The notes under the pieces were generated by a model. That model saw nothing but the letters and a program-made list of their open reading frames with translations, searched no databases and was not told where the DNA came from. A stretch of 64,000 nt of DNA, taken from assembly GCF_025502585.1 (NCBI RefSeq), contig NZ_CP106679.1:124001-188000 (forward strand), in the 5' to 3' direction. How positions within the stretch are numbered: the first letter of the stretch is position 1; every line of letters begins with the position of its first letter. This document shows positions 44,943 to 54,061 of the stretch, piece after piece. The position numbers and the translations under genes were made by a program. The DNA is from Reichenbachiella agarivorans. Its GTDB lineage: Bacteria > Bacteroidota > Bacteroidia > Cytophagales > Cyclobacteriaceae.

Positions 44943-45620
44943 CTACTCTGTGTCAAAAATGTAGCCACTGCCGATGCGTGTATGAATCAGCTTCATCGGA
45001 AAGTCCTTATCTATCTTTTTGCGCAAGATGTTAACATATACATCGACCACATTGGTGCCTGTATCAAAATTGAGATCCCAGACCTTGACAGTGATATCAC
45101 CACGAGAAACCACCCTACCCTTATTGCGCATGAAGTACTCCAAGAGACTAAATTCCTTGGCTGTAAGTTCTATGATTTTCCCTGCTCTGACTGCCTGCTT
45201 CTTATCCAAATCAAGCTCCAAATCTGCAACCTTGAGTTTGTTGCTGCTATGAACCAATCCTGCACTTCGTTTAGTCAGTGCACGAATTCTAGCCAGCAAT
45301 TCAGCAAACTCGAAAGGCTTGACCAAATAATCATCAGCTCCCGCATCAAATCCAAAAACTTTATCTTCAGTAGTTCCCAAAGCGGTCAGCATCAGTATAG
45401 GCACATCGTCTTTGACTTCTTTGATTTGCTTACAAAGCTCTATGCCGTTGATATAGGGAATGATAATGTCCAGCAAAATGATATCATAGTGATTTTTGGT
45501 CGCGAACTTGAGTCCCATCTGACCATCATACACCACCTCCACCTCATAGTCCTGCTCTGCCAATCCTTGCTTCAGGAATGCCGCCACCTTGGGTTCATCT
45601 TCTACAACTAGGATTTTCAT
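44943..45620 (-). CDS. OmpR-family response regulator
   Basis: The receiver has the acidic pair and phospho-Asp (VVEDEP, IILLDIIIP), MLTALG with its Thr, and KPFEFAELLARI with the conserved Lys. The C-terminal winged helix has ELTAKEFSLLEYFMRNKGRVVSR and the wing RIGSGYIFD. The 225-residue length is normal. It is the first gene of a two-gene operon with the histidine kinase. Confidence 0.93.
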   Translation of the reverse strand: MKILVVEDEPKVAAFLKQGLAEQDYEVEVVYDGQMGLKFATKNHYDIILLDIIIPYINGIELCKQIKEVKDDVPILMLTALGTTEDKVFGFDAGADDYLVKPFEFAELLARIRALTKRSAGLVHSSNKLKVADLELDLDKKQAVRAGKIIELTAKEFSLLEYFMRNKGRVVSRGDITVKVWDLNFDTGTNVVDVYVNILRKKIDKDFPMKLIHTRIGSGYIFDTE

Positions 45621-45719
45621 GGATTGTCTGCCAAAACGAAAATATAGATGCTTTGTTCGGTAATATTGATGCAGATTCCAATTATTTCAAATAACTAGAT
45701 GACATCAATAAATCCTATC

Positions 45720-46175
45720 TTATACCAACCTCTTCAGCATTTTGATCTGACCATAATGCATACTTTCATGTAGGTTGTTGAAACGGATAGCATCTTCTAT
45801 CGTGTTGAGAATTACGCCATAGCTGGTTTGGAAAGTCTCGTAATCACCGAATATTTGTTGCGAATAATCCTGCTCGATCTGAGAGACCGACGGAATCAAT
45901 TGGTTTTTGGCAAACTCTATCATTTGGTAATTAATTTCTTCAGAAGGGATAGTACCTTTCCTATACGACTCTATGATGCCTGTGTCTATTTTGCATGCCG
46001 TATTGCTCTTCATATAGAGCAGTACTTGAGGTGTGACAATGACATGAATGGCATTCCATAGGATGTTGTTGTTAAACCCCTTGGGAATACTACAAAGTTG
46101 CGCTGGCGTACAAGCCTCCATCTCTTTGAGAATATTTGCCCTTGTGGCAGTCAATAAGGTGAATTGTTCTTTCAT
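45720..46175 (-). CDS. DinB-family protein
   Basis: This is a 151-residue four-helix protein (MKEQFTLLTATRANILKEME) with conserved His at ILWNAIHVIVTPQ and in NNLHESMHYGQIKML, the usual DinB metal-ligand pattern. It is unrelated in close sequence to the other DinB-like gene at 39543. Substrate is unknown. It follows the GNAT gene on the same strand with about 60 bp between. Confidence 0.75.
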   Translation of the reverse strand: MKEQFTLLTATRANILKEMEACTPAQLCSIPKGFNNNILWNAIHVIVTPQVLLYMKSNTACKIDTGIIESYRKGTIPSEEINYQMIEFAKNQLIPSVSQIEQDYSQQIFGDYETFQTSYGVILNTIEDAIRFNNLHESMHYGQIKMLKRLV

Positions 46176-46235
46176 ACAGTGTAGATTAAATACCTATTTC
46201 ATACGTAGCTCGGTAAACAAAGATCAGAAATAAAC

Positions 46236-46712
46236 CTACTTTGTCCTATCCATGTAAAGCTTGAAGTCCTTGCATTGCAATTCCATGGGAGTAACTGTGC
46301 CATAGAAAGTAGTTTTTGGACCTATTACAGTCCCACCCAGTTTTGAAATGATTTCAACTGTGACATCTCTAGCCTCTATGATGACCTTGTCCACCCCTGA
46401 CTCGAATACCTCAGTAAGAGAACGTATGATCAACTGCATCCCTACACCGCGCCCACGCAGTGAAGACGCTATGGCGAGCCGTCCCCAGTGCCATTCGGAC
46501 GCTTCCTCCCATGCAGCAACTATGCCTACGATCCTATCATCCTCTTTAACACCCCACCACATTTGAAGATCATTTTTCAAGGGAATCAGTTCCTTTGGAA
46601 TATGTTGCTCTTGATAGAATACCTCTTCCAAAAAACGAATAGCATGATCGTACCAAGACGGATCAAGACGTTCGATTAAAAAACATGGTGATTTTGATGT
46701 TTCGTTATCCAA
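46236..46712 (-). CDS. GNAT-family N-acetyltransferase
   Basis: The acetyl-CoA pyrophosphate loop is SSLRGRGVGMQLI, preceded by the strand WHWGRLAIAS. The C-terminal half has a beta bulge (VIIEARDVTVEIISKLGG). The 158-residue length fits a single-domain GNAT. The acceptor substrate is not evident. It is followed by the DinB-family gene. Confidence 0.82.
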   Translation of the reverse strand: MDNETSKSPCFLIERLDPSWYDHAIRFLEEVFYQEQHIPKELIPLKNDLQMWWGVKEDDRIVGIVAAWEEASEWHWGRLAIASSLRGRGVGMQLIIRSLTEVFESGVDKVIIEARDVTVEIISKLGGTVIGPKTTFYGTVTPMELQCKDFKLYMDRTK

Positions 46713-46958
46713 GGCTCAAATTTTAAATTGATCAACCCACCTACCTCTTGAGATAGCAAGCTCACATTTGATGTATTTAAGTCCTTCGAAATCTGCCAGA
46801 TACAGTACAAGACCTCAGTCCCCCACCATATATCCAAGATTAGCCATTTTGACAGACAGATGCAAATCAATACGTGTTCATTTACAATCCCTCCTCAGGT
46901 ACACGACACCCCCTAGATAAGATTTTGTTCATCCTTCCAATTATTCCCTTCGATTCTA

Positions 46959-46966
46959 TAATTTTG
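46959..46966 (+). promoter_or_regulatory. -7 box (TAATTTTG) very close to the start of the next gene
   Basis: TAATTTTG fits TAnnTTTG and ends 6 bases before the ATG at 46973. If it is used there, the mRNA would be almost leaderless, so either the true start codon is later or the box is fortuitous. Confidence 0.4.
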
Positions 46967-46972
46967 ACCCTC

Positions 46973-47653
46973 ATGAAAATAAGAAGCCTTTTCTCTTTGC
47001 TCATCATACTCGTGGTATCAACCACGGTGACAACAGCTCAAGACAGTCGCAAGACCTATGTCGGGGTAAAGGGCGGATACAATTTCTCACAAGTCAATTT
47101 ATACCATTCATTTAATGGCTATGTGATGAAACAAGGCGTACAAACTGGATACCAGGGAGGAATAATCGTGATGAACTACCTGCGCAATCATATAGGAATC
47201 CAAGCCGAATTGAATTATACGCAGAAAGGATACATTCAAAAATTTGACAATGGACAACCTGATTACGAATCTCAATTCAATTATGTCGATCTCCCTTTCT
47301 TATTCAATCTACATACTGGCAAAAACAAACTCCATGTCTTCATCAATGCAGGTTGCTTCTTTGAGTACCTAATCAATGTGGAGTCGTCTAGCGAACCCAG
47401 CGATACGGGCGGATACGATTTTGACCCCTATGACAAAGATCGTGACCCTAACTTTGGTTATGGTTTTCGTGGAGGTGCTGGCGTATTTTATGACTCTAGG
47501 GTCGGCACTTTTATGTTGGAGGGTAGTTTCAACTACAGTCTTAGCAATTATCTTGACCCAGTTACCTTTGATAGCGGGGTGCCCACCTTGTCCAATCACT
47601 ATCTCTTAGGTATCACAGTGGGCTATTTGATTTCCTTTGGGGAGTTAAAATAA
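46973..47653 (+). CDS. Outer-membrane beta-barrel protein (PorT-like)
   Basis: I begin at ATG 46973 (MKIRSLFSLLIILVVSTT), which gives a signal peptide cleaved after TTAQ. An open frame to 46874 adds only non-signal sequence. The mature part is an antiparallel barrel of alternating strands (YVGVKGGYNFSQVNLY, GIQAELNYTQKGYIQ, FNYVDLPFLFNLHTG), the PorT/OMP_b-brl_2 pattern, ending GYLISFGELK. Porins of this kind are common and unassigned. The acidic loop GYDFDPYDKDRDPNFGYG may bind calcium (speculation). Regulation is unclear. Confidence 0.82.
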   Translation: MKIRSLFSLLIILVVSTTVTTAQDSRKTYVGVKGGYNFSQVNLYHSFNGYVMKQGVQTGYQGGIIVMNYLRNHIGIQAELNYTQKGYIQKFDNGQPDYESQFNYVDLPFLFNLHTGKNKLHVFINAGCFFEYLINVESSSEPSDTGGYDFDPYDKDRDPNFGYGFRGGAGVFYDSRVGTFMLEGSFNYSLSNYLDPVTFDSGVPTLSNHYLLGITVGYLISFGELK

Positions 47654-47952
47654 GACAGTACATTATATAACACACAGGAAAAAACAACTGCCGAGAACCT
47701 CATGTTTTTTCTCAACTCCGCTTGCCTATTTTTTCGAAAAAAATTGATCAAAATTTTCGTCACTTCAGAAAAAAATAAAAAAAATCTCCATCCAGCGAAA
47801 TAACACTTACGCCCTTCTATTTAAAAAAACATGCCAAAAATCAATTTTTTGACTGCTTATACAGATAACTGTACAGAATAACCACTGATTACCAGTCAAT
47901 TATAATTTTATTCAAAATTTTGCAATTACGTAGAAATTTTGTTCATTCACAC

Positions 47953-47988
47953 TTGGTTAACAATTAATTGGATAACCAATGATTGGTT
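47953..47988. promoter_or_regulatory. Operator-like inverted repeats upstream of the first PL7 gene
   Basis: TTGGTTA at about 47953 and TAACCAA at 47973-47979 are inverted, and a 15-bp perfect palindrome AACCAATGATTGGTT lies at 47974-47988. They sit about 155 bp before the gene start in a 490-bp gene-free stretch (47654-48141). The remainder of that stretch is AT-rich with no recognised feature. A regulator-binding function is inferred only. Confidence 0.35.
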
Positions 47989-48141
47989 TCTTGAAATCCA
48001 ATCTTACATCACCAACCCAAATTTGTAGAGTTACAAACTTGAAAGTAGCTCAAAGTGCAACTCCCCTCATCGGGTGAGTTGAAAGCATGCATTGATTTGA
48101 AAGGATTATTGATGAAATGACTATTTACTAAATACTAAACC

Positions 48142-49371
48142 ATGTATCTAAACTTGTATTTGACTTCCCTGTCTAAATGGGGATGTCAATTATTGATCGC
48201 CCTGCTATTGCTAGTAACTTTATCATGTTGCTCAGATGAAGAGCTACTATCCTCGGTGGATGAGCTTGCAGTGATCGAACCTGAATCAGCTATCCCCAGT
48301 ACAGGTACAGTCTACTATATCAAAAATAGAAAGAGTGGCAAATATGTTGATGTGAAAGACTTCAACCATAGCAATGGCGGAATCATCCATCAGTGGAACT
48401 ACACTGGCGCACTCAATCAACAGTGGGAGGCAATCTCAGTAGGTAGTAGTGAGTACCGATTAAAAAATATTGAAAGTGGCAAATCATTTGATATTGCTGG
48501 CAACAGCACAGCCAACAAAGCTTATCTACAGCAATACTCATATGGAGGTGCTTCCAACCAAAAATTCACCTTTACAAGCGCTGGGAGCGGATATTACATG
48601 ATCAAGGCAGTGCATAGTGGCAAGGCGCTAGACGGCACAGGTCAAACTGTCAATGGCACGAGAATATGGCAGTGGACGTACAGTGCGAGCAACCAAAATC
48701 AACACTGGCTATTCGAAAGTGTGAATGAAGATACAGCTAATGGCTCAGTTTCATATAGCAACCCAGGAGACATCCCCAAATTCAAGGATGCCTTGAGCAA
48801 AGCCAAGCTGCAGTTACCCACCAGTACAACCGTGGCAACAGCCGCTCAACTCCTTGCTGGTTACTCATCTAGTTATTTCCAAGTAGCCAACAATGAAGAC
48901 ATTGCATTTTACCAAACGGGAGCTAGTAAACGAACTGAGTTACGCTTTGAAAACAATTTTGTAGTCACCAGTGGTAGCAGAACCGCTCATGCCAATTTAA
49001 AATTTGGCACTCAAGTAGGAGAAGAAGCAACATTTTTGCAAATACATGATGATGCAAACGCAGGCAACGGACCCAACAAACCGTTGCTTAGGATATACAG
49101 AAGTTTGTCAAGTGGACACATCCATGCAGCAGTCAAAACAGACGATGGAGGAGATGCTACGACACACTACGATTGTGGATCAGCACCCACAGGATATTTT
49201 GACTGTGACATCACCCTCAGCGGTGGTACGATGACAATCAAAATCAATGGGGTAACCAAAGTAACAAAGTCTGTGACTTACTGGGATTACCCTAGCTATT
49301 GGAAAGCAGGTGTGTACAATCAGTATGCAGGTGGCACCACTACCTATTTTAATGAACTGACTTGGAATTGA
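48142..49371 (+). CDS. Lipoprotein with RICIN lectin domain and PL7 alginate-lyase domain
   Basis: The lipobox TLSC gives an acylated Cys29. A ricin-type beta-trefoil lectin domain spans about residues 55-195 with the repeated QQW/QHW motifs (GALNQQWEAISVG, NQNQHWLFE). A PL7 jelly-roll lyase domain follows (about 205-409) with signature residues in KRTELRFENN (Arg), LQIHDDANA (Gln and His) and YWKAGVYNQ (Tyr). These are the PL7 catalytic motifs RTELR, QIH and YxKAGxYNQ. The enzyme would cleave alginate at the cell surface. The lectin domain is closely similar to that of the next gene, but the catalytic domain is of a different PL7 type. Confidence 0.85.
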   Translation: MYLNLYLTSLSKWGCQLLIALLLLVTLSCCSDEELLSSVDELAVIEPESAIPSTGTVYYIKNRKSGKYVDVKDFNHSNGGIIHQWNYTGALNQQWEAISVGSSEYRLKNIESGKSFDIAGNSTANKAYLQQYSYGGASNQKFTFTSAGSGYYMIKAVHSGKALDGTGQTVNGTRIWQWTYSASNQNQHWLFESVNEDTANGSVSYSNPGDIPKFKDALSKAKLQLPTSTTVATAAQLLAGYSSSYFQVANNEDIAFYQTGASKRTELRFENNFVVTSGSRTAHANLKFGTQVGEEATFLQIHDDANAGNGPNKPLLRIYRSLSSGHIHAAVKTDDGGDATTHYDCGSAPTGYFDCDITLSGGTMTIKINGVTKVTKSVTYWDYPSYWKAGVYNQYAGGTTTYFNELTWN

Positions 49372-49506
49372 TAATTATCAACCACCAACCATCCCAGTCC
49401 TCAACAACGAAGCAATAATTATGAATACTAATACCGGTTGTCTGGTAGCCATTTAGGCTTTTAGATGACCAAAGACTAAATAAATTTTTTACTAAACTAA
49501 ATTACT

Positions 49507-50844
49507 ATGTACAATTATTACAAAGCTACGAAAGGGCTCAAGGGGCTCTTCGTGCTCGCGCTAGCCACATTACTCATCTATGGATGTAATGATGAACTCG
49601 TTCTACCATCAGAGGAATTGTCAACAATCGTTGACGAAGAATCAGCCGTCCCGACAGCAGGAACAACCTACTACCTCAAAAGCAGAAAAAGTGGTCGGTA
49701 TGCTGATGTAAAAGATTTCAGCCATAGCAATGGCGGTATCATCCATCAGTGGAACTACACCGGAGCACTCAATCAACAGTGGGAAGTACTCTCTGTAGGC
49801 AGCGGCCAATTCAGATTGAAAAGTGTAGAAAGTGGCAAATCATTTGATATCGCTGGAAGCAGTACTGCCAACAAAGCTTACTTGCAACAGTGGGCATACG
49901 GTGGAGCTTCTAACCAAAAATTCACCTTTACCAGTGCTGGAAGTGGCTACTACATGATCAAAGCCGTGCATAGTGGCAAAGCACTAGACGGTACAGGTCA
50001 AACTGCCAATGGCACAAGAATCTGGCAATGGACATACAATTCAGGCAACCAAAACCAGCATTGGTTGTTTGAAGAAGTAGGTGGCAGCACTGGCGGTGGT
50101 GGAGGATCTTCAGGGTCTTCTTATCCAGGAGCTTTGCTAGGACTTACTACAAGCAACTGGAAACTAAACTGTTTCACAGGAAGCCCTTCTAGCTCTACAT
50201 ACAGAGACGACGTTCTGGATTACACAGGTAAGACTTTCTCTAACTACTCTGATGCCAACTACTTCTACGTAGATGGAGACTATGCAGTGTTCAGAGTGTA
50301 CAGAGGTCAGCCAGGTTCTAGTAATTCAGGCAACCCAAGAGTAGAGTTGAGAGAAATGAAAAATGGCAATGAAGCAGCTTGGTCTGGATCAAGTGGAAAC
50401 AATACCATGACATGGGTAGCTAGAATAGATCAACTTGGCAAGAGTGCTAGTGGAAATGACGGTGTGACTTGTTTCGGTCAGATTCATGGTGATGGTGACA
50501 CTGTGGATGATGTGATCAGAGTTCAGTTCCTTGGTTCTGTCAACCAAAGCTCTGGTGCTGTAAAGTTGAAAATCAGTGGTTATGTAACAGAAGAACTCCA
50601 AGGTGGTAGCAAGACCTACACTGGCTATTCATTGGATACAGATTATACTTTCAAATTGACTTATAACAGTAGCACTGTTAAGTTTTACGTGAATGGTTCT
50701 CAAGTATTCAGCCAATCAATGAGCGGCGAAGATACCTCTAACAACTACTTCAAAGTAGGTAACTATATGCAATCTGTACAAGGCGCAAGCTACGATGGAT
50801 CACATGCAATTGTGAAAATCAAAAGCCTAAGCTTTACACATTAA
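49507..50844 (+). CDS. Lipoprotein with RICIN lectin domain and second PL7-type lyase domain
   Basis: The lipoprotein signal ends at LIYGC (Cys27). A ricin-type trefoil (about residues 55-195) is roughly 85% identical to that of the preceding gene by eye. After a Gly/Ser linker (GGSTGGGGGSSGSS), the C-terminal domain of about 240 residues carries PRVELREM, CFGQIHGDG and NYFKVGNYMQS, the PL7 motifs in a variant (ELR, QIH, YFKxGNYMQ). It therefore probably cleaves alginate or a related polyuronate with different product preference from its neighbour. A strong terminator follows. Confidence 0.85.
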   Translation: MYNYYKATKGLKGLFVLALATLLIYGCNDELVLPSEELSTIVDEESAVPTAGTTYYLKSRKSGRYADVKDFSHSNGGIIHQWNYTGALNQQWEVLSVGSGQFRLKSVESGKSFDIAGSSTANKAYLQQWAYGGASNQKFTFTSAGSGYYMIKAVHSGKALDGTGQTANGTRIWQWTYNSGNQNQHWLFEEVGGSTGGGGGSSGSSYPGALLGLTTSNWKLNCFTGSPSSSTYRDDVLDYTGKTFSNYSDANYFYVDGDYAVFRVYRGQPGSSNSGNPRVELREMKNGNEAAWSGSSGNNTMTWVARIDQLGKSASGNDGVTCFGQIHGDGDTVDDVIRVQFLGSVNQSSGAVKLKISGYVTEELQGGSKTYTGYSLDTDYTFKLTYNSSTVKFYVNGSQVFSQSMSGEDTSNNYFKVGNYMQSVQGASYDGSHAIVKIKSLSFTH

Positions 50845-50878
50845 TTGAATGGCCAAAAGCCAAAAAGCATGATTATGG

Positions 50879-50905
50879 GCACCACACACATGTGTGGTGC
50901 TTTTT
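50879..50905 (+). terminator. Terminator of the second PL7 gene
   Basis: The arms GCACCACACA (50879-50888) and TGTGTGGTGC (50891-50900) have a 2-base centre as drawn (a 4-base CATG loop is likelier), and TTTTT follows at once. Confidence 0.85.
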
Positions 50906-50965
50906 CGATACTTAGAAATACCAGCTATTTTTAGACTCCAAATTCACTATTACTAAATTACTGAC

Positions 50966-51883
50966 ATGAATTTTAGCTCCCTCATATCATTGTTGATACT
51001 ACTTTCTTTCATTATTTGTTCCTGCCAAGATATCACAAAGACCAAATCAGGAATTGAAGTGACTTATATAGAAAGAGGTCAAGAATCTCTGTTACCCGAT
51101 AGTTGTGTGCTATTTCTTAATATTCAATACGTCGATGACAATGGAAAAGAACTGTTTAGTTCACAAGCAGATGGTCGTCCGTTGGCTTTACCTTACAGAG
51201 CTGCCACTTGGGGCATATCTGCCCCTCATGCGGGTCCTTTTTATGAGGTCTTGGCTACATGCAAGATTCAAGACAGCATACAATTTACATTGACAGCTGA
51301 GCAATTGTATATCAAAACATTCAACCTAGATGAAGTTCCCAAAGAACTCTCCCTTTCGGACTCATCCAAAATCAATTTTTTCATAGCTGTAGATAGTCAA
51401 ATGACAGAAACCAATTTCAGACAATTTACTGAACAAAAGGCATTGCGGGATCAGGCCAAATTCCAAAAAGAAGAAGACGAACGAAAAATACTACAAGACA
51501 GCTTGATCCGTCAATACCTAGAGGAACAAGGCATCAATGCTACGAGAACAGAGAGTGGTCTATGGTATGTCATCAAAGAACAAGGTACTGGTGCTAAACC
51601 AGTAGAAAACGATCTAATAACTATCCATTATAGAGGCTCTCTCCTAGACGGCACCATGTTCGACTCTTCGTATGAAAAAGGAGAACCTGTCCGATTTGCA
51701 TTTGGTGTGAGAGACGTACTCAAAGGATGGGACGAAGGGTTCGAGCTTTTAAACCTAGGAGGCAAGGCCATGTTTATCCTCCCAAGTCATCTAGCCAATG
51801 GCTCTTACTCCGATGGTCCTATCAAACCATATTCGATTTTGAGATATGATGTTGAACTCCTCGAAATCACAAAAAGAGATTGA
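50966..51883 (+). CDS. FKBP-type peptidyl-prolyl isomerase lipoprotein
   Basis: The lipobox IICSC gives an acylated Cys20. A beta-rich N-terminal domain of about 150 residues with no known family is followed by a charged helix (about 155-185, QKALRDQAKFQKEEDERK). An FKBP domain closes the protein (about 200-305; TESGLWYVIKEQG, ITIHYRGSLLDGTMFDSSY, VLKGWDEGFELLNLGGKAMF). FKBPs catalyse proline isomerisation, and here it would act in the periplasm or at the surface. The next gene is a clear paralogue. Confidence 0.88.
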   Translation: MNFSSLISLLILLSFIICSCQDITKTKSGIEVTYIERGQESLLPDSCVLFLNIQYVDDNGKELFSSQADGRPLALPYRAATWGISAPHAGPFYEVLATCKIQDSIQFTLTAEQLYIKTFNLDEVPKELSLSDSSKINFFIAVDSQMTETNFRQFTEQKALRDQAKFQKEEDERKILQDSLIRQYLEEQGINATRTESGLWYVIKEQGTGAKPVENDLITIHYRGSLLDGTMFDSSYEKGEPVRFAFGVRDVLKGWDEGFELLNLGGKAMFILPSHLANGSYSDGPIKPYSILRYDVELLEITKRD

Positions 51884-51958
51884 TAGCCCCACAAAACTGT
51901 CTCAACTCGTGCTATCTTAGGCATGTTGCGTTGTTTTACCCATTGATACAATAGATTT

Positions 51959-52858
51959 ATGAGATTCATTTTACTCCCTTCACTCCTTATGAGTATATCC
52001 TGTTTGATGTTTTCGTGCAATCAGACTGCTGCTCCGAGTAAAGACCTGATTTATATCAAACATGGCGAGACCTCTCTGGTAGATAGCAGTATGCTTGTCA
52101 TGAATTTTTTATACAAGGATGAAAATGGCAACCATCTCACAGACTCTGCAACGAGAGCATTGCCATTGCATATGCCTTATATCAAAGCATTGTGGGATAC
52201 CTTGGGTATCTTCTATACCACATTGGGCAAATGCAACATTGGAGATAGTGTGCATTTTACCTTATCAGCAAAACAGCTGTATATAGAAACCTTTGGCGAA
52301 ACAGAAATCCCTGCTGAATTAAAGTTATCCAAGCAGTCACCTGTCAATTTTTATGTTGGGTTTACTAGCCAGATGAGCTTAGATGATTTTTATCATCAAC
52401 AAGACTCTATGGAAAACAAACGCTACCAGGACTATATCAACGATACTGAAAAAAGAAATATAGCACAAGGACTCACTATAGATCAATACCTCGATAAACA
52501 AGGGTTAAAAGCCAACAAAACAGAAAGCGGATTGAGATATGTCATTACACAGGAGGGAATGGGAGACATCCCCAAACAAGGTGACAGAGTAAGGATTCAT
52601 TTTCATGGCACACTTTTAAACGGTGATGTATTCGGATCTTCTTATGACTCGGGTGAGTCTCCTTATGAATTTGAACTAGGCAGAGGTGAAGTCATTGCTG
52701 CATGGGAAGAAGCCGTCTCGCTCTTCAAGGCTGGCACCAAAGCAACCTTACTCGTCCCCAGTGACTTGGGATTCGGATATGCGAATCGCTACGACATCCC
52801 AGGTAGCTCTATCCTAAGGTACGATATAGAAATAATATCCGTAGAAAGCGCTAAATAA
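51959..52858 (+). CDS. FKBP-type peptidyl-prolyl isomerase lipoprotein, paralogue
   Basis: The lipobox LMFSC puts the acylated Cys at residue 20. The layout equals the preceding gene: a beta-rich N-terminal domain (YIKHGETSLVDSSMLVMNFL), a helix rich in Lys and Gln, then FKBP (about 195-299; TESGLRYVITQEG, VRIHFHGTLLNGDVFGSSY, VIAAWEEAVSLFKAGTKATLLVP). The two arose by tandem duplication and have diverged considerably. Both may help secreted lyases or surface proteins fold. That link is from proximity to the PL7 genes only. Confidence 0.86.
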   Translation: MRFILLPSLLMSISCLMFSCNQTAAPSKDLIYIKHGETSLVDSSMLVMNFLYKDENGNHLTDSATRALPLHMPYIKALWDTLGIFYTTLGKCNIGDSVHFTLSAKQLYIETFGETEIPAELKLSKQSPVNFYVGFTSQMSLDDFYHQQDSMENKRYQDYINDTEKRNIAQGLTIDQYLDKQGLKANKTESGLRYVITQEGMGDIPKQGDRVRIHFHGTLLNGDVFGSSYDSGESPYEFELGRGEVIAAWEEAVSLFKAGTKATLLVPSDLGFGYANRYDIPGSSILRYDIEIISVESAK

Positions 52859-52875
52859 ACTTAATACCTCCATAG

Positions 52876-53862
52876 TCAATGCAATGACCAATCCTTCATA
52901 TAGCTATCGATGTACTCAAATGCTCTCTGATCCATCCAACTGTAGTTTTTTCCTCTCAGTCGAAAACCTACATGTCCACCACACTTAGGAGTCTCTAGTG
53001 TGAGAAATTTACTCTCTTGGCATATCGTGTACGGATAACAAGGCCCTCCCAGCAAGGGGTCGTTGATCGCATTGACTATCAAAGACGGAACCTTGATACT
53101 GTGATAATGTAGGTCAGAACTAGCCGATTCATAAAAGTGTCTCGCTGAGCGAAAACCATGAATGGGAGCTGTGTACTTCTCATCAAACACACTAAACGAA
53201 TGGATCTCATCTATACCCGTGATGTCAATCAGGTCTGGAAACTGCTCATGCTTTCGTTTGACTTTCTCAATCAGTTTTTTGAGAAACCGCTTTCTGTAGA
53301 AGATATTTCCTCGAAAAGTCAATTGATGTGCACTGTTCCAAAGGTTGCAAGGGACTGAAAATACGGCTGCCGCCACGACATGTTTGGGTACACTCGCGCC
53401 ATATTCTCCGAGGTATTTCAAGGTAGTGCTCCCTCCCATCGAATACCCCACCAACCCTATCCTCTTGTACCGTCGTGTATTTACTGCATAATTCACGACC
53501 GTCTCAAAATCGTCTGTCACTCCATGGTGATACAGCCTCAAGTTGAGATTCATCTCCTGACCACACGACCGATAGTTCCACGCCAACACATCATAGCCTC
53601 GCTGATGAAAATACCTCGCACAGCTTTTGATATAGTGACGCTCTGTACTACCCTCCAATCCATGAGAAATAATGACCAGTTTGTTGAACTGCCCTTGCAG
53701 CCAATCTAAATCCAGAAAATCGTTGTCTGGTGTATTGATCCGCTCTCTCGTAAAACGCACATCCTTAATCTCCCTAAATAAACTTGGGAAAATCGTCTCC
53801 AGGTGTCCACTTCTCAAGGGAGAAAGAAAATTTCCATAAGTTGACTTATCAATTACAGGCAT
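52876..53862 (-). CDS. Alpha/beta hydrolase of the YheT type
   Basis: This 328-residue hydrolase has the oxyanion region HGLEGSTERHYIKS, the nucleophile elbow VGYSMGGSTTLKY, and the late catalytic His in PKCGGHVGF, with an Asp in NAINDPLLGGPCYP. The pattern is that of YheT/ABHD1-like hydrolases, which act on lipids or esters. It is convergent with the second FKBP gene, with 17 bp between stops. Substrate is unknown. Confidence 0.85.
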   Translation of the reverse strand: MPVIDKSTYGNFLSPLRSGHLETIFPSLFREIKDVRFTRERINTPDNDFLDLDWLQGQFNKLVIISHGLEGSTERHYIKSCARYFHQRGYDVLAWNYRSCGQEMNLNLRLYHHGVTDDFETVVNYAVNTRRYKRIGLVGYSMGGSTTLKYLGEYGASVPKHVVAAAVFSVPCNLWNSAHQLTFRGNIFYRKRFLKKLIEKVKRKHEQFPDLIDITGIDEIHSFSVFDEKYTAPIHGFRSARHFYESASSDLHYHSIKVPSLIVNAINDPLLGGPCYPYTICQESKFLTLETPKCGGHVGFRLRGKNYSWMDQRAFEYIDSYMKDWSLH

Positions 53863-54032
53863 GATCGATTAGACATTTTTTTGTGCAACACTTATTTTAA
53901 GAAAGAAAACTAAAGACCGAATTCTACTCATTACCAATACATTAACTCATACATTTTCAACTTTCCAATCCCAAATCCAACTAAACAGGTTAAAAAAAAT
54001 CTCCAATGTTCCTTTTCTTCTTGATCGTGATC

Positions 54033-54040
54033 TATTTTTG
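54033..54040 (+). promoter_or_regulatory. -7 box (TATTTTTG) for the ROK gene
   Basis: TATTTTTG matches TAnnTTTG and lies 21 bp before the ATG at 54062. A -33 element is not clear. Confidence 0.45.
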
Positions 54041-54061
54041 GAAGCTCAAAATAAGAAAAAT

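Noticed and set aside
36071-50844. A SusCD-type polysaccharide utilisation locus around the lyases
   Set aside because: No SusD-like or SusC-like gene lies between 36 and 52 kb, and the only TonB-dependent receptor (4.4-7.7 kb) is of the Oar type without SusD.
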